From assembly GCF_004364125.1 (NCBI RefSeq), contig NZ_SNZV01000002.1, forward strand, positions 558,001 to 622,000: a DNA stretch of 64,000 bases. Direction: 5' to 3'. The DNA comes from Sphingobacterium paludis. GTDB lineage: Bacteria > Bacteroidota > Bacteroidia > Sphingobacteriales > Sphingobacteriaceae. Each line of letters begins with the position of its first letter. Within the stretch, counting starts at the first letter, position 1. Positions 1 to 9,606 of this stretch are shown piece by piece. Below the pieces are notes generated by a model. That model was given only the letters and a program-made list of their open reading frames with translations, was not told the DNA's origin and did no database searches. The position numbers and the translations under genes are program-made.

Positions 1-210
1 TTCGCTAAGACAAAAAACCGCGAAGGAATATCAAGAATGGAAGCGTAAAGACTGCTGCCATTCCGATCTGCCTATTGCTCTTGTTCTACGTTTTACAATG
101 ACGTTTTTCGGCTAATTTACCCTTCTTATATGGCCTTCTCTTCACGAGATCATCAACAGCTTTATACGAAGGATGGCATAGTAAATAGACTCTTTGACTT
201 TAAAAGATAA

Positions 211-1227
211 ATGAATAAAATGAAAACAAAGGTAGCATTAATAACGGGCGGCTATACGGGAGAGGCCGAGGTGTCTTTCAAGAGCGCGTCTTTCGTAGAA
301 AGTCAACTCGACCTGGAGAAGTATGACGTATATCCTATTACAATAAGTCTGGCATCTTGGTTCTATGTCAATGATGCCGGTGTTAAAATACCTGTGAATC
401 GAGAAGATTTTTCCTTAACACTAGATGACCACGTGCTGAAGTTTGATGTCGCGTTTATTATCATCCATGGAACCCCGGGGGAGGATGGTCGTTTGCAAGG
501 TTATTTCGACATGATTAGTTTGCCCTACACATCCTGCGGTGCATTGACGTCCGCTCTTACGATGAACAAAGGCTATACGAAGGCAATCCTAGCTGATATT
601 CCGGAGCTTTTCGTAGCAAATTCAGTGCTATTGTTTGATACCGACCGCGCTGATGGGGCACGAAGAGTGCAAGAACGATTGAGCTTACCCTATTTTGTGA
701 AACCTAATGCCGGCGGTAGCAGCATCGGTATGACGAAGGTGAAAACTTTGGAAGAACTGCCAGCAGCATTAGATAAAGCTTTTGATGCAGAAAATACTGG
801 TAAACAAGTGCTGGTGGAAGAATTTGTTACCGGACGAGAATTCTCTCAAGGAATTTTCCGTAATGCAGCAGACGAACTTATTGTCTTGCCAGCTACCGAA
901 GTACGCACTACGCGTGATTTTTTTGATTTTGAAGCGAAATACATCCCTGGACTAACCGAAGAAATCACACCCGCAGAGCTTACATCCGAGCAGCAAGAGC
1001 GTGCCGCACAAATCATCAAGGAGATTTACGTTCGTCTAAATTGCAAGGGTATGGTGCGTGTTGACTTCTTTTTGGAAGAGCAAAGCGACCGATTCTATTT
1101 TATCGAAATCAATACGATCCCGGGGCAGACAGCACAGAGCTTTATTCCGCAACAGGTAAGGTCTTATGGTTTGAAGGAAAGCGACTTTTACACGGAACTT
1201 ATTGAAGCGGCGTTGCGTCCAAGGTAG
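211..1227 (+). CDS. ddl: D-alanine--D-alanine ligase
   Basis: ATP-grasp ligase that joins two D-alanines in the cytoplasm for the peptidoglycan pentapeptide. The 338-residue product has the family layout: an N-terminal domain with HGTPGEDGRLQGYFD and the LPYTSCG segment, the ATP-grasp loop PNAGGSSIGMTK, VEEFVTGREFSQG, and the metal-binding end FIEINTIPGQT (usually EvNTlPGmT). Length is only slightly above the usual 300-330. A second ATG three codons in (220) gives MKTKVALITGG and may be the true start; neither has a clear ribosome binding site. It stands alone, outside a mur/fts cluster. The family call is firm; use as the housekeeping Ddl is likely, but a second Ddl elsewhere cannot be excluded. 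Confidence 0.93.
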   Translation: MNKMKTKVALITGGYTGEAEVSFKSASFVESQLDLEKYDVYPITISLASWFYVNDAGVKIPVNREDFSLTLDDHVLKFDVAFIIIHGTPGEDGRLQGYFDMISLPYTSCGALTSALTMNKGYTKAILADIPELFVANSVLLFDTDRADGARRVQERLSLPYFVKPNAGGSSIGMTKVKTLEELPAALDKAFDAENTGKQVLVEEFVTGREFSQGIFRNAADELIVLPATEVRTTRDFFDFEAKYIPGLTEEITPAELTSEQQERAAQIIKEIYVRLNCKGMVRVDFFLEEQSDRFYFIEINTIPGQTAQSFIPQQVRSYGLKESDFYTELIEAALRPR

Positions 1228-1699
1228 CTTCAATAAGTTCGACGGAATTTTTACATACATATCCAAGTGAGGTAAAGCCAGCGCATTTTTATAGACAGCT
1301 CCAATTGGTGCTGTCTACTCTTACATGTTGTTTATTTCTTCTTACTATTGGGTTGTTAAAATATTGTTGTTGTTACGAAATATCTATCAAAAGAATGCAA
1401 AATTGTTTTATGCTTCGCTACGTTGTTACTTGTTGCGTAAGTAATGAAGTAGCGTGGCGCAGTTACCTTAGCGTCCAAAAGAAACTCGGATAAAACTGTC
1501 AAAATTACCTATCCCAACTTAGATCTTGGGACATCATAAATTTGAAGATGATGGCTAGGGCGGCGCTTCGTATACGAGCAGCGTAATGATGTGACCACAG
1601 AACATGGAGACGGCTCTGTAGGGCTCCGCAGGTTTTGCTAAAAACACACTATAGCCGTGAAGGTAGGAGCCAAGGTGCTTCCCGGACCCGTTTCATAGC
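1228..1699. other. intergenic region, no gene seen
   Basis: About 470 bases between the convergent ddl (+) and esterase (-) genes. Short open frames on the plus strand here have no recognisable protein features or upstream promoter. No tRNA, terminator with a U tract, or repeat was found. A short frame around 1500-1588 is open but not recognised. Confidence 0.5.
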
Positions 1700-2641
1700 T
1701 TATAATAATTCTTTCATACAGTTCACGGAGTTCTGTTTAAGACTTAAACCTACAGGTGTCGGGAAATCTTCAAAGCCATGCACCCCGCCTGCTACTACTT
1801 CCAAAGATACGGGGACGCCAGCGCGGTTCAACTGGCGCGTGTATTCAAGGCTTTCTTCGAAAAATAAATCTAGACCACCAATCAGTATATAGGTGCAAGG
1901 CAAGTTCGTAAAATCTCTGGCATGAGCCGCTGAAAAGTAACCCAGTTCATCATCGCTAATGGTTTGATTACCTTTGTACGCGCTCCAGCCATAAGAGTTT
2001 GATTCGAAAGTCCAGCCGTATTCCCCCAAGTATTCATTTTTTTTAGGGCCGAAATCCCTGGTGTTTTGATAATCCAGCATAGGACTAAACAAGAACTGAT
2101 TTTTAATCTTCAACTCGGGCTTTTTATCCCGGACATAAATTGCTAACGTAGCCGCCATCCCACCACCAGCGCTTTCCCCTATGATCGAAATACGTTCTTT
2201 ATCAATGAGCAACTCATCGGCATGCTCGTATAGGTATTTTATGCCTTCAAAGCAATCCACTAATGCAGCGGGATAGGGGCTTTCAGGTGCTAATCGGTAT
2301 TCTACAGAAGCAACTATGACGCCGAACTCATTAGCCCAATCTTGATTCTTTTTGGAAAACTGACTTGCCTTTGCGGATACAAATCCACCTCCGTGGGTGT
2401 GATATAAAAGAGGTATTTTAATTTTTGGAGACTGATTGCCTGGGGTATAAATATATAGTTTACAGAATGCATTCACCTCAATAATTTGATAAGGATCCGC
2501 TTTTGGTAGCGGATAAAAGAAGCTATCTACGTATGTACGAAATTCCTTTAGATTCCCATCGGACAACACCGGGACAAGTTGGCTCATTTGTTCTACGATA
2601 GGCTTGTGTTCGTCGAGTATTAAGTGGAATGATTTGTTCAT
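1700..2641 (-). CDS. alpha/beta hydrolase, HSL-type esterase/lipase
   Basis: Carboxylester hydrolase of the hormone-sensitive-lipase family (alpha/beta-hydrolase fold 3). The 313-residue protein shows the oxyanion motif HGGGF at 83-87, the YRLAPE segment at 115-120 that is typical of this family, the nucleophile elbow GESAGG at 155-160 with Ser157, the acid-residue segment GGLDLFFEE, and the catalytic His in GGVHGFED near the C-terminus. There is no signal peptide, so it is probably cytoplasmic. It is transcribed alone, convergent with ddl, with about 450 non-coding bases upstream. Substrate cannot be told from sequence. Confidence 0.88.
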   Translation of the reverse strand: MNKSFHLILDEHKPIVEQMSQLVPVLSDGNLKEFRTYVDSFFYPLPKADPYQIIEVNAFCKLYIYTPGNQSPKIKIPLLYHTHGGGFVSAKASQFSKKNQDWANEFGVIVASVEYRLAPESPYPAALVDCFEGIKYLYEHADELLIDKERISIIGESAGGGMAATLAIYVRDKKPELKIKNQFLFSPMLDYQNTRDFGPKKNEYLGEYGWTFESNSYGWSAYKGNQTISDDELGYFSAAHARDFTNLPCTYILIGGLDLFFEESLEYTRQLNRAGVPVSLEVVAGGVHGFEDFPTPVGLSLKQNSVNCMKELL

Positions 2642-3095
2642 CGTTATGATTTTATTTTGGTGTTAATCTTGAAATCATAACGTAAAAATTATACGAATTA
2701 TTACATAGTATCTGTTAATGTTATATATGTTGTAAGTTTTGAGAATTAAATTTGCGTTCCTGTTTGGTTTTGCTCTTGTGGATTCATTGTCAGTATGACA
2801 AAGGCATGATCTTTAATCGAAAGGCCACCTTCTGTGGATTTGGGCGCTGCTATGGGGAAGCTATACAGAGCCTTTGAAACAATATAAAAGTTTAAAAATA
2901 CAAAAGGATTAGCGCTTACAGGTGTATTGAACGATTAGCGCATGTGTGATGCCAAGGTATAGGTGTTTAGTTTGGAACGCTTATATAAGAATATTCCGAC
3001 GGAAACAACCTTTTCCGTATGCATTTTCCACTCGATTACAATAGATTGAGCGCCGTGAATCTAGATTTTTTACGTCAATTTACTAAGTACGAAGC
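2642..3095. other. intergenic region, no gene seen
   Basis: Some 450 bases upstream of the esterase and downstream of folA, both on the minus strand. No open frame with protein character, repeat or RNA gene was recognised. The esterase promoter must lie here but no clean TAnnTTTG was assigned. Confidence 0.5.
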
Positions 3096-3590
3096 TTAAT
3101 TTCGCTCCCAAACTTCATATGTGAAAGAGTAAGCATGTCGGTCGTCCACAGCATGGTCTTCGCTATTTACCTTTTTCCATTCTCCCTCAGCAAGCTCTGG
3201 GAAAAAAGCATCGGACTCAAACGTCGCATGGACACGGGTTAATAAGATGCGGTTTGCATAGGGCAACCACTGTTTATAAATGTTGCCGCCTCCGATAATG
3301 AATACTTCACGCTCATCCCGGCAATAGGTTAGAACCTCATGGATAGAATTGGCAACATCTACTTCGTCGGCAGACCAATCCTCATCTCGCGTCAACACGA
3401 TATTTCTTCGGTTGGGGAGTGCTTTACCCATGGAGTCGTAAGTCTTCCTGCCCATAACGATGGAGTGATCCGTGGTTTTATTCTTAAAATATTTGAAGTC
3501 ATCGGGCAGGTGCCAAAGCATTTTATTGTCTTTGCCGATGGCGTTGTTTTCAGCAGCTGCTACGATTAACGTTATTTTAAGATTACTCAT
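3096..3590 (-). CDS. folA: dihydrofolate reductase
   Basis: NADPH-dependent reduction of dihydrofolate to tetrahydrofolate in the cytoplasm. The 164-residue length is typical of bacterial type I DHFR. Recognisable family segments are IVAAAENNAIGKDNKMLWHLPDD (substrate/NADPH loop with the catalytic acid in the LPDDF region), IVMGRKTYDSMGKALPNRRNIVLTR (NADPH binding), and FIIGGGNIYKQ (the GG pair at the cofactor). It lies 51 nt downstream of thyA on the same strand; the thymidylate synthase reaction produces the dihydrofolate this enzyme recycles, so the two are very likely co-transcribed. Confidence 0.95.
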   Translation of the reverse strand: MSNLKITLIVAAAENNAIGKDNKMLWHLPDDFKYFKNKTTDHSIVMGRKTYDSMGKALPNRRNIVLTRDEDWSADEVDVANSIHEVLTYCRDEREVFIIGGGNIYKQWLPYANRILLTRVHATFESDAFFPELAEGEWKKVNSEDHAVDDRHAYSFTYEVWERN

Positions 3591-3641
3591 ACTCTATAAA
3601 GATTATACTGAAATTTATTGGTGGGGACTACGCTTCCCTTT

Positions 3642-4463
3642 TTAAATGGCTACCGGAGCTTTGATGTGCGGATGAAAATTATAATCCAGCAGCTCGAAAT
3701 CTTCGAATTTAAATGCAAAGATATCTTTCACATCGGGGTTTATTTTCATGCTGGGCAATGGTTTAGGATCCCGCGCCAACTGACGCTCCGTTTGTTCAAA
3801 ATGGTTACTGTAAATATGTGCATCGCCTAGCGTGTGGATGAAATCGCCAGCTTCCATATCACAGACTTGCGCAACCATCATTGTCAATAACGCATAGGAT
3901 GCAATGTTAAACGGTACGCCTAAAAAGATATCGGCACTTCGTTGGTATAGCTGGCACGATAAGCGGGGTTTCAAAATACCCTTTTCCGGCTGTGCCGGTG
4001 CGACATAAAATTGAAAAAAAGCATGGCAGGGCGGAAGCGCCATATTTTGTATTTCAGCCACATTCCAAGCCGAAACGATGATCCGTCTCGAATCCGGTGA
4101 GCTTTTTAACTGCTGGATCACTTGTGAGATCTGATCAATATGCTGCCCATCTGGTGTAGGCCAGGAGCGCCATTGTGAACCGTAAACAGGACCTAGGTCA
4201 CCGTTTTCGTCGGCCCACTCATCCCATATACTGACACCGTTCTCCTTCAGGTATTGAATATTAGTATCGCCGCGTAAGAACCAAATCAATTCATGGATAA
4301 TCGAGCGCAAATGTAACTTTTTTGTGGTCACTAGCGGAAATCCCGCCTGCAGGTCGAACCGCATCTGATAGCCGAAAACACTACGTGTTCCCGTTCCTGT
4401 TCGGTCGGTCTTATCAACCCCTTGCTCATACACATGCGATAGTAAATCCAGATATTGTTTCAT
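3642..4463 (-). CDS. thyA: thymidylate synthase ThyA
   Basis: Converts dUMP and methylene-tetrahydrofolate to dTMP and dihydrofolate. The ATG at 4463 gives [15 protein letters not shown] and 273 residues; an in-frame TTG two codons upstream is less likely. Family landmarks include [12 protein letters not shown], the substrate-binding double Arg in [14 protein letters not shown], the catalytic Cys146 in [12 protein letters not shown], and the dUMP-binding HIYSNHFEQ segment. The C-terminus ends KAPVAI as in classical ThyA. It forms a pair with folA just downstream, the usual thyA-folA arrangement. No FAD-dependent ThyX features. Confidence 0.96.
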   Translation of the reverse strand: MKQYLDLLSHVYEQGVDKTDRTGTGTRSVFGYQMRFDLQAGFPLVTTKKLHLRSIIHELIWFLRGDTNIQYLKENGVSIWDEWADENGDLGPVYGSQWRSWPTPDGQHIDQISQVIQQLKSSPDSRRIIVSAWNVAEIQNMALPPCHAFFQFYVAPAQPEKGILKPRLSCQLYQRSADIFLGVPFNIASYALLTMMVAQVCDMEAGDFIHTLGDAHIYSNHFEQTERQLARDPKPLPSMKINPDVKDIFAFKFEDFELLDYNFHPHIKAPVAI

Positions 4464-4558
4464 AGCCAATGCCCAAAAGTTTGACCACGAAGATACTTTA
4501 TTTTACATCATTACAATATCACAATTTTTCCACACCACGCATTTTGCGACAATTTATG

Positions 4559-4566
4559 TATTTTTG
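4559..4566 (+). promoter_or_regulatory. Bacteroidota -7 element upstream of mtaB
   Basis: TATTTTTG fits the TAnnTTTG consensus. It ends 9 nt before the mtaB ATG, so the transcript would carry a leader of only a few bases. The -33 box is weak (a TTTG at 4543-4546 is too close). Confidence 0.5.
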
Positions 4567-4575
4567 CAGACTATC

Positions 4576-5895
4576 ATGAGCAAGAAAGTCGCATTTTACA
4601 CCCTGGGTTGCAAACTGAATTTTTCGGAAACCTCTTCTATTGGCCGCCTCTTTAAAGATGCGGGCTATGAAACTACGCCATTTAATAGCCCCGCTGATGT
4701 CTATGTTATCAATACCTGTTCGGTAACAGATCATGCGGATAAAAAGTGTCGCAAGGTAGTGAAAGAAGCATTGAAGCATTCCCCTCATGCGTACGTGACG
4801 ATTGTGGGGTGTTATGCCCAGCTCAAACCCAAGGAGATTGCCGAAATCCCTGGTGTCGATATGGTGTTGGGCGCTGCCGAGAAGTTTAACATCATCGAGC
4901 ATATCAATGATTTAACAAAGACCGAAAAAGCCGTCATTCATAATGCACCGATTAACGAAACAAACCAGTTCGTTTCCGCTTTTTCTATTGGCGACCGCAC
5001 CCGCACATTTCTTAAAGTTCAAGATGGCTGCGATTACTCCTGTACCTTCTGCACCATCCCCTTGGCGCGTGGTGCCAGCCGCTCGGGTAAGATCGAAGAT
5101 ATCGTTCGTCAAGCAGAAGAAATCGCCGCTTCAGGCGTGAAAGAGATTGTGTTGACCGGAGTTAACATTGGCGATTTCGGTATTCGCGATGGTAAACGGC
5201 AGGATAAATTTCTTGATTTGGTGAAAGCCTTAGATGAGTTGGAGGGCATAGATCGCATTCGGATTTCTTCCATTGAACCTAACCTGTTGGCCAATGAAAT
5301 TATTGCATTTGTCGCGCAATCTAAAAGATTTGTGCCTCATTTTCATATGCCGCTACAGTCAGGAAGCAATAAGGTGTTGGGAATGATGCGCCGGCGCTAC
5401 AAACGCGAACTGTATGCTGAGCGTGTGGCGCAGATAAAATCGCTCATGCCCGATGCTTGCATCGGCGTGGATGTCATTGTGGGTTTCCCGGGCGAGACAC
5501 GGGAAGATTTTATTGATACCTATAATTTCCTTAACGAACTAGACATCGCCTACTTACACGTATTTACCTACTCCGAACGGGAAAATACTATTGCTGCACA
5601 AATGGACGGTGCAGTCCCGGGCGCACAACGTAGCGACCGCAGTAAGATGCTGCACATTCTTTCCGATAAAAAACGCCGAGCTTTTTACAGTATGCAACTG
5701 GGCAAAACTGGCGAGGTATTGTTTGAAAGTGATGTCAAAGATGGATATATGCATGGTTTCTCTAAGAACTATGTCAAAGTTCGATCGTTATACGATCCGC
5801 TTCTTGTCAATGAAATTGTTTCCGTTAAATATACTGCCGTGACGGAGCAAGGTGAAGTCGACGTGGAAGAGGTGCAGGAATCGCTGGCGCATTAA
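4576..5895 (+). CDS. mtaB: tRNA t6A37 methylthiotransferase MtaB
   Basis: Radical-SAM methylthiotransferase that converts t6A37 to ms2t6A37 in tRNA. From the ATG at 4576 the product is 439 residues. The N-terminal UPF0004 domain has the three auxiliary-cluster cysteines (C12 in TLGCKLNFSE, C48 in INTCSVT, C79 in VGCYAQ); the radical-SAM cluster is C152, C156 and C159 in GCDYSCTFCTIP; a TRAM-like tail follows after about residue 370. The DHADKKCRK segment after C48 is typical of the MtaB (YqeV) branch rather than MiaB. An in-frame ATG at 4564 overlaps the -7 promoter box and is therefore rejected as the start. Monocistronic, divergent from thyA. Confidence 0.93.
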   Translation: MSKKVAFYTLGCKLNFSETSSIGRLFKDAGYETTPFNSPADVYVINTCSVTDHADKKCRKVVKEALKHSPHAYVTIVGCYAQLKPKEIAEIPGVDMVLGAAEKFNIIEHINDLTKTEKAVIHNAPINETNQFVSAFSIGDRTRTFLKVQDGCDYSCTFCTIPLARGASRSGKIEDIVRQAEEIAASGVKEIVLTGVNIGDFGIRDGKRQDKFLDLVKALDELEGIDRIRISSIEPNLLANEIIAFVAQSKRFVPHFHMPLQSGSNKVLGMMRRRYKRELYAERVAQIKSLMPDACIGVDVIVGFPGETREDFIDTYNFLNELDIAYLHVFTYSERENTIAAQMDGAVPGAQRSDRSKMLHILSDKKRRAFYSMQLGKTGEVLFESDVKDGYMHGFSKNYVKVRSLYDPLLVNEIVSVKYTAVTEQGEVDVEEVQESLAH

Positions 5896-6612
5896 ATCTG
5901 AGTAGTCGATATTCGAAGCATTATAGTTTTTTCGTTTCCGTTAGCAATTGTCATTTCTCAACGAGCTAACCGTTCCGTGGTATCTCATCAGGTTGCGAGT
6001 AATGTGTTTCTCAAATTAGCTTTGCATGCCCTATGTAAAGTCTATTTTCTTCTTTTGAAATTGTTACAAAAGTAAAAATTTCTCCGATTTTTCAATACGA
6101 AAAAAAATTAGACAAACGATTGTTTTTTTTGCTAAAACGTTTTCTTGTAACGGATTCACTTTTTTATTTAAATATTTTCAATATTTTTTACTTATAATTG
6201 TTTGCGTTAAGACTGTATAACGATTATAAACTAGAAAAGCATAATATATTGTTGGTTGTTAAAATTTAGTATTTGCAAGTTTTTTTTCTGAATGATGGCC
6301 CCGATCGATGAATTATTCGATAATGCGGCTCCTCTAAGAAATATATAATAAAGTGCGATCGGAATTTCAACCACTACGAACTACTAGCTAAATAAACTGC
6401 AAGGCGTACGATGCTCTCACACTTATTCGAGGTGTTTAAGAAACTGGCGATAACGAAATAAGGTTAAAAATTACGATAGACATTTAATAGGTATTCCAAT
6501 TATTAAACGTGCCGTTTCATTCGATCAGATCACTTGTAGATACTATACACAATAGCTCTCAGTAGAAGGGCTGCAGTGAAAAATAATGGATGTAACACCA
6601 AATTACAATATC
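5896..6612. other. AT-rich intergenic region
   Basis: About 700 bases of strongly AT-rich DNA (notably 6050-6290) between mtaB and the first M60 gene. No open frame of note, no RNA gene and no repeat was recognised. It probably carries the promoter for the M60 pair. Its low GC compared with the flanks hints at horizontally acquired or silenced DNA, but this is not proven. Confidence 0.5.
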
Positions 6613-8067
6613 ATGGAAAATAGTATAAACCAAAGTTTTAAGGACGCTTCAACAAACCCTGTCGGAGCTCGACACAGCAGGCAGCTACGAGTAATTGCTC
6701 TTTCAATAATTCTATTAGCCGCCTTTAGTGCGCAATCGTGTAAAGAAAAGCTGCAGCTTACCCAAGAATTGGCCATGGCAAACGTATCGAATACCCCTGA
6801 TAGCTTGCTTGGCGCTCCGAAGACACAAGTCTTTCAACAGAAGATTAGTCGGCAAGTGGAATCGCATGGAAGGCTCCAGTTAAGAACATTACAGAACGAT
6901 ATGCAACCCACGGGATTTTATATCGACAGTAGTTCTATCATTACGGTGCATGTACGAAGAATCTCAGGAACGGATCTGCCAAGGTTATTTATCGGAACAT
7001 CCGATAATGGTAGACGGGATTACTTGACCTGGTATCAGCTGAAAGAAGGTACAAATGTAATTAACACCGATACCGATTTACTCAGTGCTTCCTACAACCA
7101 ACCCGCAAAGGAAAAATGGGGCGGCAATGCTTCTATCGTCTTCAATTCGGATTCTCCAAGTAGTCTTGGCGAAGCTGAAATCACTTTCGAATCCGGATTA
7201 AAAAAGATGCCTTACTATGTACAAGGTGTTACTAGTCTTGCTGATTACCAAACCATGTTGGATGTGTTCGCAGATGACGTAAACAGCGCAATGCTTGTTT
7301 CTGATAGAACGATACTTACGTTTACCATAGAAAATGCGCTGCAATACCGGAACTCCAATGTCGATAGTTTGTTGCTTATTTGCGATCAGGTTATCAAAGC
7401 TGAAGAGGGCATCAGCGGACTTGACAATTCATCACCCGAACACCAACCACGCACTAACCGGATTTTAATGACAGACTTCCCAGCCGGAAATCCATTCTCG
7501 GGGACATATGCTATAGGCTTTCCCCAAAATTCTATGGAAGAAATTTTGACGCCATCTTTATTAAAAAATTCTTGGGGTTTATTTCATGAATTGGGGCACA
7601 CCCATCAGCAGATATGGACATGGGGTGCGGTTGGTGAAGTTACAGTTAATATATATTCCTTGGCCGCTGAGCGTGCAATGGGTGTGACACCTCGCCTGTT
7701 CGTCAGAGATAATATTTGGCCAAGTGTTACAGCGTATTTAGCCAAACCGGAGGCAGATCGGAAATTCAATGACAATTCATCAATTGGTTTTTTTGGCAGA
7801 TTAGGTATGTTCCATCAACTTTGGTTGGCCTATGGCGATAGCTTTTACCAGAATTTGCATAAGAAATGCCGTGTAGACAAACCTATATTGAACAACGACG
7901 ACGAAAAGATGGCTTACTTTATGACGACAGCTTGCGATATAGCGGGGGAAGACTTAACGGATTTCTTCCGCAAGTGGGGACTTCCCGCATCGCAAGCAAC
8001 TTATGCAGCAATCGCCAATAAGAACTTACCCCAGCCAAGCAGGGATTATTCTACACTTCGGGATTGA
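6613..8067 (+). CDS. M60-like zinc metallopeptidase lipoprotein (copy 1)
   Basis: Probable surface or periplasmic peptidase of the M60/enhancin type, a family that cleaves mucin-like glycoproteins. From the ATG at 6613 it has 484 residues; an ATG at 6586 is also in frame. A hydrophobic stretch ends in a lipobox SAQSC (Cys43). A central beta-rich region precedes the zinc motif HELGH at 325-329, followed by Glu342 in the GAVGEVTVN segment as the likely third ligand. The gene is followed after 51 nt by a paralogue. The last 261 nt are 97.7% identical to the paralogue, while upstream parts differ clearly. Family assignment rests on the HExGH motif and its surroundings; the substrate is unknown. 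Confidence 0.72.
   Translation: MENSINQSFKDASTNPVGARHSRQLRVIALSIILLAAFSAQSCKEKLQLTQELAMANVSNTPDSLLGAPKTQVFQQKISRQVESHGRLQLRTLQNDMQPTGFYIDSSSIITVHVRRISGTDLPRLFIGTSDNGRRDYLTWYQLKEGTNVINTDTDLLSASYNQPAKEKWGGNASIVFNSDSPSSLGEAEITFESGLKKMPYYVQGVTSLADYQTMLDVFADDVNSAMLVSDRTILTFTIENALQYRNSNVDSLLLICDQVIKAEEGISGLDNSSPEHQPRTNRILMTDFPAGNPFSGTYAIGFPQNSMEEILTPSLLKNSWGLFHELGHTHQQIWTWGAVGEVTVNIYSLAAERAMGVTPRLFVRDNIWPSVTAYLAKPEADRKFNDNSSIGFFGRLGMFHQLWLAYGDSFYQNLHKKCRVDKPILNNDDEKMAYFMTTACDIAGEDLTDFFRKWGLPASQATYAAIANKNLPQPSRDYSTLRD
7807..8067 (+). repeat. near-identical 3' segment, copy A
   Basis: This 261-nt end of the first M60 gene, from the ATG of MFHQLWLAYG to the stop codon, matches 9295-9555 without any indel and with 6 base differences counted by eye; only one changes an amino acid (Ser to Gly). 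The final roughly 75 nt are identical. Confidence 0.92.
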
Positions 8068-8118
8068 TAGTCATTCTTGTTTACCCCCCGGTTCACTTTC
8101 ACTAAAAATAACAATCAC

Positions 8119-9555
8119 ATGAAAAATTTATCTAACAATCATGCAACCGGATGCTTTGCACATTCCTCAGCTTTCCGGTACAATTTGCGATCTTGGGGCT
8201 TTGTTCCTTTTTATGTCTTACCTTTAGCGTTTTTTCTGCTATCCTGCAAAGACCAAGTGCAGCTTATACAGGAGCCCGCTGTGGCGATCAGCTTGGCCGA
8301 TGAAGACTTGGGCGCACCAAGAACGCAACTATTTAAACAGCAAATTAGTCGACAGGTGGAGAATACAGATAGACTCAGGTTATGGTTGGGACACACCGGT
8401 TGGCAGCCAACGGGATTCCATGTTGACAAAAATTCCATTATTACGGTTCATGTGAGAAAGATTTCAGGTACCGATCTCCCCAAATTAATGTTAGGAACGC
8501 CTGCTAGTGGTGGCCGAGAGTATGATACCTTTTTCCAGCTGAAAGAGGGCACCAACGTGATCAATACCGAAACCGATTTAGAGATCTTTTACTTTGGAGG
8601 ACGAGGACCTGAAAAGTGGGGAGGCAATGTATATATTGATTATACGTCCGACTCGCCAGGAGCACATGGCGAATCAGAAATTACCTTCGAATCTGGCTTT
8701 AAAAAGATTCCATATTATATACAAGGTGAAACTAGCATAGCCGACTATCAGCGTATGTTGGATGTGTTTGGTGATAGTGTTCACCAAGCCACGCTTGTTT
8801 CAGATAGAGTCATGCTTAATTTTACCATAGCAAATGCGCGGCAATACCGGTCTTCCAATATCGATAGCTTGCTGCTTATTTGCGATCAGGTTACTGCAAG
8901 TGTGGAAGCCATTAGCGGGTTAGATAGGTCGTCCCCTGAACACTATCCGCGTACCGCTCGACTTTTGATTACAGATAAACCAGATGGGGTTCCGACCTCT
9001 GGATTTTCGATATCATTTCCTCAAATCTCAATGAATGAAATTTTGACGCCTTCCCTGTTGCGGAGATCTTGGGGTTTATATCATGAAATAGGTCATGCGT
9101 ATCAGCAAGCATGGACTTGGTTTGCGGTCAGCGAAGTTACGGTAAATATTTTTTCTCGGGCAGCTCAGCGCGCCATGGGCTTTTCTATCGGCCGAACTGA
9201 AAATTCTTGGAATATAGTAGACGCGTATCTAGCTAAACCAGATGCAGAACGAAACTTTAATACAGACGAACCTTTATCTTACGATAGACTCGAAATGTTC
9301 CATCAACTTTGGTTGGCCTATGGCGATGGCTTTTACCAGAATCTGCATAAGAAATGCCGTGTAGACAAACCTATATTGAACAACGACGACGAAAAAATGG
9401 CTTACTTTATGACGACAGCTTGCGATATAGCGGGGGAAGACTTAACGGATTTCTTCCGAAAATGGGGACTCCCCGCATCGCAAGCAACTTATGCAGCAAT
9501 CGCCAATAAGAACTTACCCCAGCCAAGCAGGGATTATTCTACACTTCGGGATTGA
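8119..9555 (+). CDS. M60-like zinc metallopeptidase lipoprotein (copy 2)
   Basis: Paralogue of the preceding gene with the same layout: 478 residues from the ATG at 8119 (the frame opens earlier at a TTG, which is unlikely to be used), a hydrophobic signal ending in lipobox FFLLSC (Cys43), the zinc motif HEIGH at 322-326 and Glu339 in AVSEVTVN. Body residues match copy 1 in most motifs but with many substitutions, whereas the last 87 codons are almost the same. The two genes are close enough to be co-transcribed. Likely an exported glycoprotein-directed or peptidoglycan-directed protease; the substrate cannot be inferred. Confidence 0.72.
   Translation: MKNLSNNHATGCFAHSSAFRYNLRSWGFVPFYVLPLAFFLLSCKDQVQLIQEPAVAISLADEDLGAPRTQLFKQQISRQVENTDRLRLWLGHTGWQPTGFHVDKNSIITVHVRKISGTDLPKLMLGTPASGGREYDTFFQLKEGTNVINTETDLEIFYFGGRGPEKWGGNVYIDYTSDSPGAHGESEITFESGFKKIPYYIQGETSIADYQRMLDVFGDSVHQATLVSDRVMLNFTIANARQYRSSNIDSLLLICDQVTASVEAISGLDRSSPEHYPRTARLLITDKPDGVPTSGFSISFPQISMNEILTPSLLRRSWGLYHEIGHAYQQAWTWFAVSEVTVNIFSRAAQRAMGFSIGRTENSWNIVDAYLAKPDAERNFNTDEPLSYDRLEMFHQLWLAYGDGFYQNLHKKCRVDKPILNNDDEKMAYFMTTACDIAGEDLTDFFRKWGLPASQATYAAIANKNLPQPSRDYSTLRD
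9295..9555 (+). repeat. near-identical 3' segment, copy B
   Basis: Partner of 7807-8067. The identity stops at the stop codon: the bases after each gene are unrelated. This sharp downstream edge and a diverged upstream body fit gene conversion better than a recent whole-gene duplication. Confidence 0.92.
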
Positions 9556-9606
9556 TCATTTCCATGAAATTCCATAACATTTTATGCAAGAGATTTGGCA
9601 GGTGAT

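Noticed and set aside
1..48. Frame open from the window start to a TAA at 46-48
   Set aside because: Could be the C-terminus of a gene, but only 15 codons are visible and none is recognisable.
1305..1588. Open frames between ddl and the esterase, including a stretch ending MMARAALRIRAA
   Set aside because: No family resemblance, promoter or plausible start; a transposase relic was considered but cannot be supported.
8077..8118. TTG start for the second M60 gene
   Set aside because: ATG at 8119 matches the start of copy 1 (MKNLSNN / MENSINQ) and gives the same distance to the lipobox.
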